Below, piece by piece: positions 36,819 through 45,883 of a DNA stretch of 64,000 nucleotides. Source of the DNA: Chania fonticola_B (GTDB lineage: Bacteria > Pseudomonadota > Gammaproteobacteria > Enterobacterales > Enterobacteriaceae). The notes under the pieces were generated by a model that was not told the DNA's origin, ran no database searches, and was given only the letters and a program-made list of their open reading frames with translations. The stretch lies in NCBI RefSeq assembly GCF_048537545.1, contig NZ_CP183218.1, one strand, 5' to 3'. Positions within the stretch are counted from its first letter, which is position 1, and each line of letters opens with the position of its first letter. Position numbers and translations under genes: made by a program.

Positions 36819-38913
36819 TTAACGTTTGCTGTGGTGGATAATCTCTTCGGCCACATTGCGTGGAGCTTCTGCGTAGTGGCTGAACTCCATGGTGTAGGTG
36901 GCACGGCCTTGCGACATGGAGCGCAGGGTGGTGGAATAACCGAACATCTCAGACAGCGGCACCTTGGCATGGATCTCTTTGCCTCCGCCACCAGGGATAT
37001 CCTCCATCCCTTGCACCATTCCGCGTCGTGATGACAGATCGCCCATCACGTTACCCGCGTAATCCTCCGGCGTTTCCACTTCTACCGCCATGATCGGCTC
37101 GAGGATCACCGGGCTGGCCAGGCGACAGGCCTCCTTAAACCCAAAGATAGCCGCCATACGGAATGCCTGCTCGGAGGAGTCCACATCGTGGTAGGAACCA
37201 AAGGTCAGATGTACTTTGACATCGACCATCTGATAACCCGCCAGCACGCCATTATTCAGCGCCTCCAGAAGGCCTTTTTTTACCGCCGGAATATATTCAC
37301 CGGGGATCACGCCGCCTTTGATCTCATCAAAGAACTCAAAGCCTTTACCGGGCTCATTGGGTTCCACCGTCAACACCACGTGGCCATATTGGCCTTTACC
37401 GCCGGACTGACGCACAAATTTGCCTTCTACGTCGGTCACTTTCTGGCGGATGGTTTCGCGGTAAGAGACCTGCGGTTTGCCGGTGTTGGTTTCAACGCCA
37501 AACTCGCGCCGCATCCGGTCGACTATGATCTCAAGGTGCAATTCACCCATGCCATAGATAATGGTCTGGCCGGAGTCTTCATCGGTGCGTACGCGAAGCG
37601 AAGGATCTTCCGAAGTCAGGCGTTGCAGTGCAATCCCCATTTTCTCCTGGTCGGCCTTGGTTTTTGGCTCGATGGCCTGCGCGATAACCGGCTCTGGAAA
37701 CACCATGCGTTCCAACGTGATAATGGCATTGGGGTCGCATAGCGTATCGCCGGTGGTCACATCCTTCAGGCCCACACAGGCTGCAATATCCCCAGCGTGC
37801 AGCTCATCAACTTCTTTACGATCGTTGGCGTGCATTTGCACGATACGGCCAATACGCTCTTTTTTGCCTTTTACCGGGTTATAGACGCTATCGCCTTTGG
37901 CCACGATGCCGGAATAGACGCGCACGAAGGTCAACTGGCCAACGAACGGGTCGGTCATCAGCTTGAATGCCAGCGCCGAGAATTTTTCATTATCATCGGC
38001 CTTACGGGTGATAATGTTATCGCGTTCGTCATGGCCTTCCATCGGCGGTACATCCAGCGGAGAGGGCATAAGTTCGATCACCGCGTCCAGCATGCGCTGG
38101 ATCCCCTTGTTGCGGAATGCCGAACCGCACAGCATTGGCTGGATCTCACCGGCAACGGTGCGGGCGCGCAACCCCTGAACGATTTCCTCATTGGTTAATT
38201 CGACCTGATTGAGGTATTTGTCCATCAGCGCTTCGGAGCCTTCCGCCGCAGCTTCAATCACACTCTTGGGCCTGCTCGAGCATCTCTGCTGGGATCGCCT
38301 CGAAGCGGTAGGTCATACCCTGAGTCGCTTCATCCCAAAAGATGGCCTGCATGCGGATCAAATCCACGACGCCAGCAAAATGGTCTTCTGCACCGATGGG
38401 GATCACGACCGGCACCGGATTGGCCTTCAGGCGCTCGATCATCATATTGCGCACGCGGAAAAAGTCCGCGCCCGTGCGGTCCATTTTGTTGACGAAGGCC
38501 AACCGTGGCACCTTGTACTTATTAGCCTGACGCCACACGGTTTCAGATTGCGGTTGTACGCCGCCGACCGAGTCATACACCATCACGGCACCGTCCAGCA
38601 CGCGCATCGAACGTTCCACCTCAATGGTGAAATCGACGTGCCCGGGGGTATCGATGATATTGATCCGGTGCTGAGGATAATTATGCTCCATGCCGTTCCA
38701 GAAGCAGGTAGTGGCGGCGGAAGTAATGGTGATCCCGCGCTCCTGTTCCTGCGCCATCCAGTCCATGGTAGCGGCGCCGTCGTGGACTTCGCCCAGCTTG
38801 TGACTGACCCCGGTGTAAAACAGAATCCGCTCGGTCGTCGTGGTTTTGCCGGCATCAATGTGCGCCGAGATGCCGATATTGCGGTAGCGTTCGATGGGGG
38901 TAGTGCGTGCCAT
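36819..38913 (-). pseudogene. fusA: Second elongation factor G gene, broken by an apparent 11-nt deletion
   Basis: Full EF-G content in two frames. The 5' part (38913-38254) holds G1 AHIDAGKTTTTERILF, G2 RGITITSAATT, G3 DTPGHVDF and G4 NKMDRTGADFF. The 3' part (38261-36819) holds the GSAF motif and domains II-V (GELHLEIIVDRMRREFGVE, YSTTLRSMSQGRATY). At 38254-38261 the frame ends QAQECD-stop while the other begins at GTG with IEAAAEG. Compared with EF-G (EWxxxxIE) about 11 nt are missing, flanked by TG. No tufA, rpsL or rpsG neighbour, so this is an extra copy outside the str operon. The frames overlap by 8 nt, so re-initiation making a split protein cannot be excluded. Confidence 0.85.
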
Positions 38914-39378
38914 AATCAACCTTTCTTAGCCTTGTGGCGTACGGCTTTAACTGTTTACGTAAAATGATATCCCTCAATGGGTTATCAGCCAGGCCATGAT
39001 CAACCATGTTCTACGGCCTCAGAGTAATCGTAGCTGATGGTATTGACTTTATTAACCTATGACTGTGATAGGTCGTTTAAAAATCAAATACTACAGGTCA
39101 CAAGGTTGTTCTGCGGATGGCACTTGCCAGGGTGTGAAAGGGGGCAAACTGAACGGTCACACAAGAAATTTCCAGCAAGCCATATAAATAACGTTCAGGA
39201 TGCCTAAAAAACAATCTGACTTGCTTGTTGCTATCAATTTTTCTGTAGAGGAATTGATATTTATGTGAAGTAGATCGAGACATCCCACAAACTTCATGGT
39301 TAAATTCCGAATTCGCTCAAATAGCACATTATTTTATTGCAGAGCGAATTTTATTGACTCATGGATTAAGAGATTAAC
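38914..39378. other. Spacer between the EF-G copy and the OmpX-like gene
   Basis: 465 bp, AT-rich, no gene supported. It contains a short palindrome ACCTAT-N7-ATAGGT (39055-39073) and the 5' leader inverted repeat listed separately. Confidence 0.5.
39310..39350 (+). promoter_or_regulatory. Inverted repeat in the 5' leader of the OmpX-like gene
   Basis: AATTCGCTC (39310-39318) and GAGCGAATT (39342-39350) are perfectly complementary across 23 nt, 28 bp before the ATG. It could be an operator or an mRNA hairpin. Outer membrane protein leaders are frequent sites of such control. Confidence 0.35.
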
Positions 39379-39924
39379 ATGCGAAAAACATATTTATCAG
39401 TACTTCTGGCTGGCGCAATGGCGTTGTCTTTCGGCGTTCAGGCTGCAGGTGAAAGCACCATTTCTTTAGGTTACGCTCAGAGTCACGTGAAGGTTGATGG
39501 CAACAACCTGAATGAGAACCCAAAGGGTTTTAACCTCAAGTATCGCTATGAAATTGATAACAATTTAGGTTTTATCACTTCATTCACCTACACCACGCAG
39601 TCGTATGATTTCTATTATGGCAGTAACAAAGTGGGCGATGGTGATTTAAAATATTACTCACTGACTGCAGGCCCAGCTTATCGCTTTAATGACTATATCA
39701 GCGCCTACGGCTTAATCGGTTTTGGCCACGGCAAGGCGACATCCAATATCTCTATGCGGGGTTACTCTTCTAACACCGACGAAAGCAAGACCAGCGTTGC
39801 TTACGGTGCTGGCTTACAGTTTAACGTAACCCCTAATATTGCTCTTGATGCTCATTACGAGTATTCAAAACTGGGTGATTTTAAAGTCGGTACCTGGACC
39901 GTTGGTGCTGGCTATCGTTTCTGA
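39379..39924 (+). CDS. Ail/OmpX-family outer membrane protein
   Basis: 181 residues with a signal peptide (MRKTYLSVLLAGAMALSFGVQA) and an eight-strand beta-barrel pattern: ISLGYAQSHVKV, GFNLKYRYEID, YSLTAGPAYRFNDYISAYG, VAYGAGLQFNV, and a C-terminal GAGYRF ending in phenylalanine, the barrel assembly signal. Related proteins promote adhesion and serum resistance (Ail) or are of unclear role (OmpX). Monocistronic. Confidence 0.92.
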   Translation: MRKTYLSVLLAGAMALSFGVQAAGESTISLGYAQSHVKVDGNNLNENPKGFNLKYRYEIDNNLGFITSFTYTTQSYDFYYGSNKVGDGDLKYYSLTAGPAYRFNDYISAYGLIGFGHGKATSNISMRGYSSNTDESKTSVAYGAGLQFNVTPNIALDAHYEYSKLGDFKVGTWTVGAGYRF

Positions 39925-39928
39925 TAGA

Positions 39929-39956
39929 AATGCCCTAAAGGGTTTTGAGGGGGCAG
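39929..39956 (+). terminator. Possible terminator after the OmpX-like gene
   Basis: TGCCC and GGGCA enclose an inner CCCTAAAGGG hairpin followed by TTTT within 30 bp of the stop. Weak stem, so tentative. Confidence 0.35.
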
Positions 39957-40185
39957 TGCTACGCCATTACTGTCGGTAAAAATGGTCTGGCCTTCTCGAA
40001 ACCTCGGAGCCGCCGCTACCCGTGTCGGTTCCGGTTTTATCCTCCTTCAAATGCGTTCTTTTTCAATGACCCTTTCTTGCCGCTTGGTATACGGTTCCCT
40101 CGATACCCCTTCCATGATCTGTTGGCAGGCGGTTTAATGTATCGACGTTAAAATCCAGAATAACCGTTTGCTGAAAGGACTCGTC

Positions 40186-41661
40186 ATGTCTGCGTTTCGT
40201 GTTCTGTTTTTGCTGGCCGTGGTGCTCCAACTGCCAGCCTATGCCAAGCCTTTGGTCAAACCAACCGGCACTGCACCAGGTACCATTCAATGGCAACCCT
40301 GCAACAGCATCGCCTTTCAGCACTGGTTCAGCGATGGCCCGCCTCCGGCCGGGTTACAATGTGGCTATGTCGACGCGCCACTGAGTGACCAGAATGCATC
40401 ACAAACCGTTCGGCTGGCTCTCACGAGGTTACCTGCGGTAGGCCCAAGAAAAGGCAGTGTGGTGATCATCGCGGATGGACCTGGCTCGCCAGGGCTCAAT
40501 CCAAAAATTGCCGAGCAGGGTCCCGCCTGGCGGTTGCAAAAATCTTACGACATCATTGGCTATGATCCGCGCGGCGTGGGGAAATCGACACCCAAAATTT
40601 CTTGCCAACCAACAGCCAGTGAGGAAACACCGTCACCCGATGAAAACGATATTCCTGGTGCAGAGCAACAGGCACGGGATAGGGTGGCGGCCTGCATCAA
40701 GCAGACTGGAGCCGACGTGGTGCAACATATGGGCACCCACGAAGCTGTTAACGATCTTGATACCGTTCGCCGGGCGTTGGGTGAACCCGCGTTGACCGCC
40801 GTGGCGTATTCTTACGGTACCAAGGTCGCGGAGTTGTATGCCGAGCGCTTCCCCAAGAAAACCCGCGCGTTGGTGCTCGATGGCGTAGTGAACCTGAAAG
40901 AAGATGACTTTAACCAACGCATCAATCAGGAGCGGGGTTATCAGCAAAGCTTCCTGCGTTTTGCCGACGACTGTGAGAAAAATGGCTCATGTCCTTTAAC
41001 CAGCGAACCTAACTGGGCGATCCAGCGGTACCACAGGATGCTGCGCAAATTGCACGATGCTCCTTTCGTTACTTCGTCAGGTTATGAAATCTCTGCCGAT
41101 GACGTGATCACACTGACGCGTAACCTGTTGCCCTGGCGGGAACGTTGGCCAGAACTGGCCACCGCCTTGCGTAAAATTGATGAGGGCAAAGCCGATGATG
41201 CAGTGACCGATCTTATCGACGAAAGCTATACCCCAGACGCTGATGATGCGCGAATGGTGATCACCTGTGCAGATATGGCGAAGCCTGATGCCGACCAGCA
41301 ACTATTACGCCGGCAGCGCCAACAAATCAATACAGCAGCCTCGTTTCCCAATTACTTACCGCTGCATGAGTATCCACTCGAGACCTGTGATTTCTGGCCA
41401 TATCCTGGCCATCTGGAACCGCATGCTCCAGTACTTTCTACCGCTCTCCCGCCGTTGTTGTTCGTTACCCAGCGCTATGACCCGGTTACGCCATATCGTA
41501 ATGCCCGAGAAATGGCTTCGAGTTTTAAAAGCCCGCTGATTACCCGCGAAGGGGATGGCCATACGCTGGCGTTGACGGGCGTAGACAGCTGTGTGGATGA
41601 TGCAGTAATAGATTATCTGTTGAGTCCAAAAAAGCCACGACGGGATAAAACCTGCCGTTGA
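40186..41661 (+). CDS. Secreted alpha/beta hydrolase, tripeptidyl-aminopeptidase-like
   Basis: 491 residues with a signal peptide (MSAFRVLFLLAVVLQLPAYA). SlpD/SlpE-TAP type fold: GPGSPGLN (oxyanion region), YDIIGYDPRGVGKS, nucleophile elbow AVAYSYGTKVAELYA with Ser, and a TAP-like C-terminal domain with acid and GDGHTLAL histidine. Multiple cysteines suggest periplasmic disulfides. Probably releases N-terminal peptides from substrates. ATG at 40186 chosen with GAAAGGA upstream. Confidence 0.85.
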   Translation: MSAFRVLFLLAVVLQLPAYAKPLVKPTGTAPGTIQWQPCNSIAFQHWFSDGPPPAGLQCGYVDAPLSDQNASQTVRLALTRLPAVGPRKGSVVIIADGPGSPGLNPKIAEQGPAWRLQKSYDIIGYDPRGVGKSTPKISCQPTASEETPSPDENDIPGAEQQARDRVAACIKQTGADVVQHMGTHEAVNDLDTVRRALGEPALTAVAYSYGTKVAELYAERFPKKTRALVLDGVVNLKEDDFNQRINQERGYQQSFLRFADDCEKNGSCPLTSEPNWAIQRYHRMLRKLHDAPFVTSSGYEISADDVITLTRNLLPWRERWPELATALRKIDEGKADDAVTDLIDESYTPDADDARMVITCADMAKPDADQQLLRRQRQQINTAASFPNYLPLHEYPLETCDFWPYPGHLEPHAPVLSTALPPLLFVTQRYDPVTPYRNAREMASSFKSPLITREGDGHTLALTGVDSCVDDAVIDYLLSPKKPRRDKTCR

Positions 41662-41825
41662 GCGTGGGTTCTTTGGGTAATGATATGTGCCTCCACGAGG
41701 CTGACAGCAACACGACTCAGTAGCGTTCTAAAACTACATTCTGGGAGGGAAATACTAAGTTATGTCAGTAGGGGCAGGACTGCGATTTTTACTAAGGTTA
41801 TTCTGCCCCCTGATGAAGTAAAGGA

Positions 41826-42002
41826 TCAGGCTGAATGTCTGGTAGGGATACAGATTTTCCCGTTAATGATGTGCGCATCCCGGCGGATCCACTCATTAAC
41901 TTTGTAGACACTGGTTCTGTGCAATTGTGCGAATGTCTTAATATCGCCGTCATGCTTTCTATATATAAACTCTCTGACACTGGTCAATGTACAGTTCTCC
42001 AT
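41826..42002 (-). CDS. Small helix-turn-helix-like protein (58 aa), phage-regulator-like
   Basis: 58 codons starting MENCTLTSVREFIYRKHDGD, with DIKTFAQLHRTSVYKVNEWI resembling the helix-turn-helix of small Cro-like phage or plasmid regulators, and ending IINGKICIPTRHSA. AGGAAG lies 9 nt before the ATG. No neighbour supports it as part of a complete element. It could be a surviving regulator or a remnant. Confidence 0.5.
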   Translation of the reverse strand: MENCTLTSVREFIYRKHDGDIKTFAQLHRTSVYKVNEWIRRDAHIINGKICIPTRHSA

Positions 42003-42365
42003 GAAGTGTGGCTTCCTAGGTGAAGGGTATCTGGATATCTATTATTAGGTTGGTACTGTTATAGGATAGAGCGTAACATAAAGTTTTAAATACGTGAATT
42101 AAACTTTGCTGTTATATACGATATTTTATCGATCTGTTTTTTAATTAGATACGCTTAGGTGATGAATAAATACATGCTCAGGATGACATAATAAATAAAA
42201 TAAAAATTTATTTAAAATCAATTGGTTGGCGTTTTCCATTGTGATCGAGCATCGCGATCTTAGAGGGCTGCATACTGAAATCGATTAATAATTTACATGG
42301 GTTTGTCGATAAAAAATATTTTTCCAACCTGCTTTATTGCAATAAATAATGCACAACAACAAAAT

Positions 42366-42403
42366 CAAGAATAATCCTAATATATTAAGTGGGATTATTC
42401 TTG
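42366..42403. repeat. 12-bp perfect inverted repeat
   Basis: CAAGAATAATCC (42366-42377) and GGATTATTCTTG (42392-42403), spacer 14 bp, all AT-rich. No gene starts or ends at it, so it may be a relic operator or transcript end. Confidence 0.55.
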
Positions 42404-42527
42404 GATAACAGTGAGCTTTCTGAGTTTATTCCTAGTTAAAAGCAGGTGGAGGGGAGGCCTTACGATTTATCTGAATTTTTCCATCAAGATGTCGTTGATG
42501 ATCAACCCCATCGTGATTTGTTAACAC

Positions 42528-42556
42528 TCCATGAGTCTGGATAAAAGACTCATGGA
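42528..42556. terminator. 10-bp perfect inverted repeat downstream of the ABC-F gene
   Basis: TCCATGAGTC and GACTCATGGA with a 9-nt loop, 64 bp beyond the ABC-F stop on the minus strand. No T-run after it on the minus strand. It may still serve as a 3' end structure. Confidence 0.45.
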
Positions 42557-42619
42557 TGGCGCGACCAGCAGATGACCGAACTCAATTTGGTTCATACGCT
42601 AGTCGCGCGCATAGTTGGG

Positions 42620-44347
42620 TTAAATCAACCCAAGTTTGCCATTAATCTCCGCGATCTCGCGCCGCCATTGCTGCTGCAACTGCGGCTTTTGATGTTTGGG
42701 TTTACGCGTTAAATCCTCCTCAAGTTTGTGTTCCAGAGTAACCAGAGTCGCCAGCAGGTGATCTTCATTGGTCGATATCGCAGGTTCAGCGACCAGCTCG
42801 TGTTCAGGGGATATCACCAGCTCAGCATTACCGACACCACCCAGGGTGGTATAGATGGATGAAAGATCGTGCCATTCTCTCAGTTGGCGATCGTCTATCA
42901 GCCAGTAGCGATTACAGCTTTGCTCCATCAGCGTCCGATCGTGGGTGACCAGCAGCACGGCTCCCGCAAACTGTTGCAACGTTGCGGCCAGCTCTTCTTT
43001 ACCTTCCATATCCAGATGGTTGGTCGGTTCGTCGAGCAGCAACAGTGAGTAGTTGGCCAGAGTAAGCGCAACAAACAGTAACCGCGAACGCTCGCCACCG
43101 CTCAGCGTAGACACTTTCTGTTGATGGCGCAGGTAAGGGAAACCGGCACCGATCAGCGCCATCTTCCGTTGATCTTCGGTCAGGGACGCGAAGTGGCACA
43201 GAGCATCGCTTAACGAGTCCTCATCGTTAAGCTGTTGCAGACTCTGGTCGTAATAACCTATACGCACGCGAGGGTGAAATATCGACCCTTGGCAGCTTGC
43301 TTGCTGGTATTGCTGCCAAAGGAAGTGCAGCAATGAAGACTTACCACAGCCATTACGGCCTACTAACGCGATGCGGTCGCCACTTTTTACCTGGAGATGA
43401 TCCAGACTGAACAGCACCGGCGCGGTGGGAGCAGGGCGAATGGCTAATTGCTCCAACGCCAGCAGTCGATCGGCAGGCAGTGCTTCACCACTGAGCCGGA
43501 GCCGCCACTGGTTGCCTGTGCTCAAGGTGGTTTGCTTGTCTTTTAATCGAACCACCTGTTTTTCCATCTGCTTGGCTTTACGCGAGAGATCTTCGTTGTC
43601 ATACACCTGGCCCCAGACAGCCAGGCGTTTGGCACTTTTCTCTACGCGATCAATTTCCTTTTGTTCAGCCTGATGGCGGTGCTCATCAGCCAAGTCCTGC
43701 TCTTGGAGGGCGATGCGCGCCTGCGAACAAGGCAAACGGAAATACTGCAGCGTTTTGTCACGCAGGATCCAAGTACAGTTGGTTACGCTGTCCAGTAACC
43801 GGCCGTCGTGGGAAACCAGCACGAAGCTACCGTTCCAGCCATTGAGGAATTGCTCCAGCCACAGTAGCGTCGGCAGATCCAGATGGTTGCTGGGTTCATC
43901 CAGTAGCAGCAAATCAGGTTGGCGGATCAGCGCCCGGGCTAATAACAAGCGGGTATGCTGGCCACCGCTCAGGGTGCCGGCCGTCAGATCCCATGCTGTT
44001 CGGTCGAATCCCAGTTCAGCGAGTAACACTTCTCCTTGCCAACGTTCAGGCTGGTGTTGCCCATCAGCCAGGCCTGTGAGCACTGCCTCCAACAGAGTGC
44101 AGTGATACAAGGCTTCGGGCAGGTGTTGTTCAACCCGAGCCATCAGGCAATGGTGTGATGGGGTGACAGTACCCGCGCTGGCAGGCAGATCGCCACTGAG
44201 AATTTTAAGCAGGGTGCTTTTGCCACAGCCGTTATGGCCAATTAAACCGATGCGGTCGCCCTTTTTCAGGCTAAAGGAAACCTCAGCCAGCAGCGGGCCG
44301 AAAGCAGTATCAATACCAACAGATTGTGCAGAAAGTAAAGTCGTCAT
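42620..44347 (-). CDS. ABC-F family ATPase (ribosome-associated type)
   Basis: 575 residues, no membrane helices. Two ABC domains: first with Walker A GHNGCGKS, signature LSGGQHTRLLLARAL and LLLDEPSNHLD; second with GRNGCGKSSLL, LSGGERSRLLF and LLLDEPTNHLD. The interdomain linker (about residues 205-300) is charged and helical. ABC-F proteins bind the ribosomal E site as translation factors or protect against ribosome-targeting antibiotics. The strong leader-peptide/attenuator arrangement upstream fits an antibiotic-responsive member, but its subfamily cannot be settled from sequence reading. Confidence 0.88.
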   Translation of the reverse strand: MTTLLSAQSVGIDTAFGPLLAEVSFSLKKGDRIGLIGHNGCGKSTLLKILSGDLPASAGTVTPSHHCLMARVEQHLPEALYHCTLLEAVLTGLADGQHQPERWQGEVLLAELGFDRTAWDLTAGTLSGGQHTRLLLARALIRQPDLLLLDEPSNHLDLPTLLWLEQFLNGWNGSFVLVSHDGRLLDSVTNCTWILRDKTLQYFRLPCSQARIALQEQDLADEHRHQAEQKEIDRVEKSAKRLAVWGQVYDNEDLSRKAKQMEKQVVRLKDKQTTLSTGNQWRLRLSGEALPADRLLALEQLAIRPAPTAPVLFSLDHLQVKSGDRIALVGRNGCGKSSLLHFLWQQYQQASCQGSIFHPRVRIGYYDQSLQQLNDEDSLSDALCHFASLTEDQRKMALIGAGFPYLRHQQKVSTLSGGERSRLLFVALTLANYSLLLLDEPTNHLDMEGKEELAATLQQFAGAVLLVTHDRTLMEQSCNRYWLIDDRQLREWHDLSSIYTTLGGVGNAELVISPEHELVAEPAISTNEDHLLATLVTLEHKLEEDLTRKPKHQKPQLQQQWRREIAEINGKLGLI

Positions 44348-44462
44348 GGTGCTTACTCAAGGTTACAGGCATGCAGATGCCTATCGTCAAAAAATTGCCG
44401 ACGATAACCCGGTAAGCCGGAGGGAAGAACTTTGATGTGAGTAAACTTCGCTCAAGCTTAGG

Positions 44463-44546
44463 TTATCGGAGCACGATACCGGTAATGCTTGAGCAGCGAC
44501 GATCACCAAGGTGATGTGAAAGTATAAACAATTCACAAGACAGCAT
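44463..44546 (-). CDS. Leader peptide (27 aa) upstream of the ABC-F gene
   Basis: ATG at 44546 with a near-perfect ribosome site AAAGGAGG six nt upstream. The peptide begins MLSCELFILSHHLGD and ends SSITGIVLR. Its codons and stop overlap the RNA segments that pair with downstream leader sequence. This is the classical layout of translation-attenuated resistance genes. Its translation is inferred, not shown. Confidence 0.6.
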   Translation of the reverse strand: MLSCELFILSHHLGDRRCSSITGIVLR

Positions 44547-44672
44547 TGGGGACCTCCTTTTCATTATTATAGATTGATAGGTGAATGGATTATAAAGGGG
44601 ATTGGTGGTTTCTGCTACTGGCCTACCTGTTAGTTTGAGACGACTAACAGATCTCCACCGGCTCAGTAGGTA

Positions 44673-44692
44673 GGGCGCTGCATGCTGCGCCC
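44673..44692. repeat. GGGCGCTGCATGCTGCGCCC palindromic element
   Basis: GGGCGC/GCGCCC arms with a central TGCATGCT. Related copies at 5433 and 36756, all at gene ends. It follows the XRE stop and may terminate that transcript. Confidence 0.6.
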
Positions 44693-44731
44693 GCTTGGTG
44701 AAACAATGGGTTGGGTTACGTTTTGGGCCGA

Positions 44732-44962
44732 TCACTCATCTTCTGCGTAGATTTCTGGGTCCTGAATATGTTCCAGCACGTCCCCAGGCTGGCAATCAAG
44801 ATAGCGGCAGATAGCATCCAGCGTAGCAAAACGTATCCCTTTCACCTTGCCTTGCTTTAACAGCGAGAGGTTTTGTTCGGTGATGCCGGCTGCGGCGGCC
44901 AGGTCTTTGGATTTGACTTTGCGTGTGGCTAACAACACGTCTAGCCGGACGATGATCGACAT
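44732..44962 (-). CDS. XRE-family small DNA-binding regulator
   Basis: 76 residues, a single helix-turn-helix (SKDLAAAAGITEQNLSLLKQ) of the YozG type, followed by ATLDAICRYLDCQPGDVLEH. Follows the DUF2975 membrane gene after 12 nt. This XRE/DUF2975 pair is widespread and thought to form an autoregulated unit. Confidence 0.88.
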   Translation of the reverse strand: MSIIVRLDVLLATRKVKSKDLAAAAGITEQNLSLLKQGKVKGIRFATLDAICRYLDCQPGDVLEHIQDPEIYAEDE

Positions 44963-44974
44963 AATGGGTTAACC

Positions 44975-45535
44975 TCATACGAACTGTTGATTTTCATAAT
45001 GCAACTTGCTGGCCTGTTTCAGGATTTGTGCAATGACGGCAATACAGGCCGCGAGAAACAGGGCAACAATATTCCCTGTATCGATCCCTAATGTCACCAT
45101 CCGTTGGCCAACAGGCTCATGCATGGTTATCCAATAGCTGAGAACGGGCTGGCACAATAACTCCAAAATCGTCCAAAGGGCGACATATTGACCCATTTTC
45201 CCCAAATGGTGCGCCGCTGTGCCTGAAAAATAGGCACGTTGAGCATAGGTTTGGAACAGCTTGCGTAAATGATACAACCCGAGTGCCAGTGCCAGCAGAG
45301 GCACGCTCGAAAAGATAATGCCACCGGCAATTTGCCACCAGGGGAAGAGGTATAAATCAACACCCAAGGCGCTGATTAAATCGTTTGAGATGGAAACATG
45401 GAATCCGTAGCCATCATTAGCAGCGAGGCTTGGGAATAACCAATAGGAAGCATTAAACAGCAACATGGCGAGTAACAAGCACAATGTGATGGTGGCCATA
45501 CGTTGGCTGAAGCGGGTAAGGCGATCTAATGTCAT
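44975..45535 (-). CDS. DUF2975 membrane protein
   Basis: 186 residues with four predicted TM helices (about 14-34, 60-82, 115-135, 150-172) and the DUF2975 pattern GLYHLRKLFQTYAQRAYFSG. Function unknown. Cotranscribed with the XRE regulator, which suggests that the protein may sense a membrane signal. Confidence 0.83.
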   Translation of the reverse strand: MTLDRLTRFSQRMATITLCLLLAMLLFNASYWLFPSLAANDGYGFHVSISNDLISALGVDLYLFPWWQIAGGIIFSSVPLLALALGLYHLRKLFQTYAQRAYFSGTAAHHLGKMGQYVALWTILELLCQPVLSYWITMHEPVGQRMVTLGIDTGNIVALFLAACIAVIAQILKQASKLHYENQQFV

Positions 45536-45883
45536 AAAAACCTCAAGTCGTTGAATGGAAATCGCAGTGACTTTAATTCATTAATTATCGTAAAACAATA
45601 ATAAATTATCGAAATGCGATCATGTAATGATTTTTATGTTCATAAAACGACCGTCTGGCGGTTTCTTTTTGAGCTGTAAACGGTTATGGAGAGGGCGCTA
45701 TAGGGGGGTAAATAAGGGCAAGTGAGGCGTTAGCTAAAATTTCTACTAACCTTCTAGGATTAATGCGCTTTTTCACTGAATAGCTTGTTATTATACTCAT
45801 CGCTTATTGTTGATCAGGCGCAGTGATATTCATCATTTCGCCTGTTGCGTTTATCGCCAACCCCATGCTGAGCATTCACCGTT
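45536..45883. promoter_or_regulatory. Divergent promoter region of DUF2975/XRE and the MscS-type channel
   Basis: 348 bp without a gene. Direct repeats AATTATCG at 45583-45590 and 45604-45611 are 21 bp (two helical turns) apart near the DUF2975 start and may bind the XRE regulator. No other element is supported. Confidence 0.35.

Larger units (their letters stand above)
41662..42619. other. Degraded AT-rich region with one small ORF and two long palindromes
   Basis: About 960 bp with a base composition lower in GC than its neighbours. It holds the 58-residue DNA-binding-like ORF at 41826, palindromes at 42366 and 42528, and an open stretch reading RPYDLSEFFHQDVVDDQPHR that lacks a start and stops at 42543. 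It looks like remains of a mobile or phage-derived segment, but no integrase, transposase or att site is visible. Confidence 0.5.
44348..44731 (-). promoter_or_regulatory. Regulatory leader (attenuator-like) of the ABC-F gene
   Basis: 384 bp. After a TATAAT (minus strand, near 44566) comes the 27-residue leader ORF, then mutually exclusive pairings. GCTCAAGC inside the leader (44487-44494) pairs with GCTTGAGC (44450-44457). CGATAACC at the leader stop (44461-44468) pairs with GGTTATCG (44402-44409). The latter overlaps TATCGTC (44400-44406), which alternatively pairs with GACGATA (44382-44388) across a loop holding TTTTTT. A further hairpin AGGCAT/ATGCCT lies just before the ABC-F start. Ribosome stalling in the leader would shift the folding. 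A palindrome CTGTTAGT/ACTAACAG is also present at 44627-44650. Confidence 0.6.

Noticed and set aside
38209..38967. 252-codon open frame antisense to the EF-G copy
   Set aside because: Shadow frame; its translation shows no recognisable family.
42366..42556. Long palindromes in the relic region as att sites
   Set aside because: No integrase, no direct repeat pair and no tRNA nearby, so attachment sites cannot be argued.
44463..44735. 90-codon version of the ABC-F leader ORF
   Set aside because: The first 63 codons have no ribosome site and overlap the XRE gene end; the internal ATG at 44546 has a strong ribosome site and is preferred.
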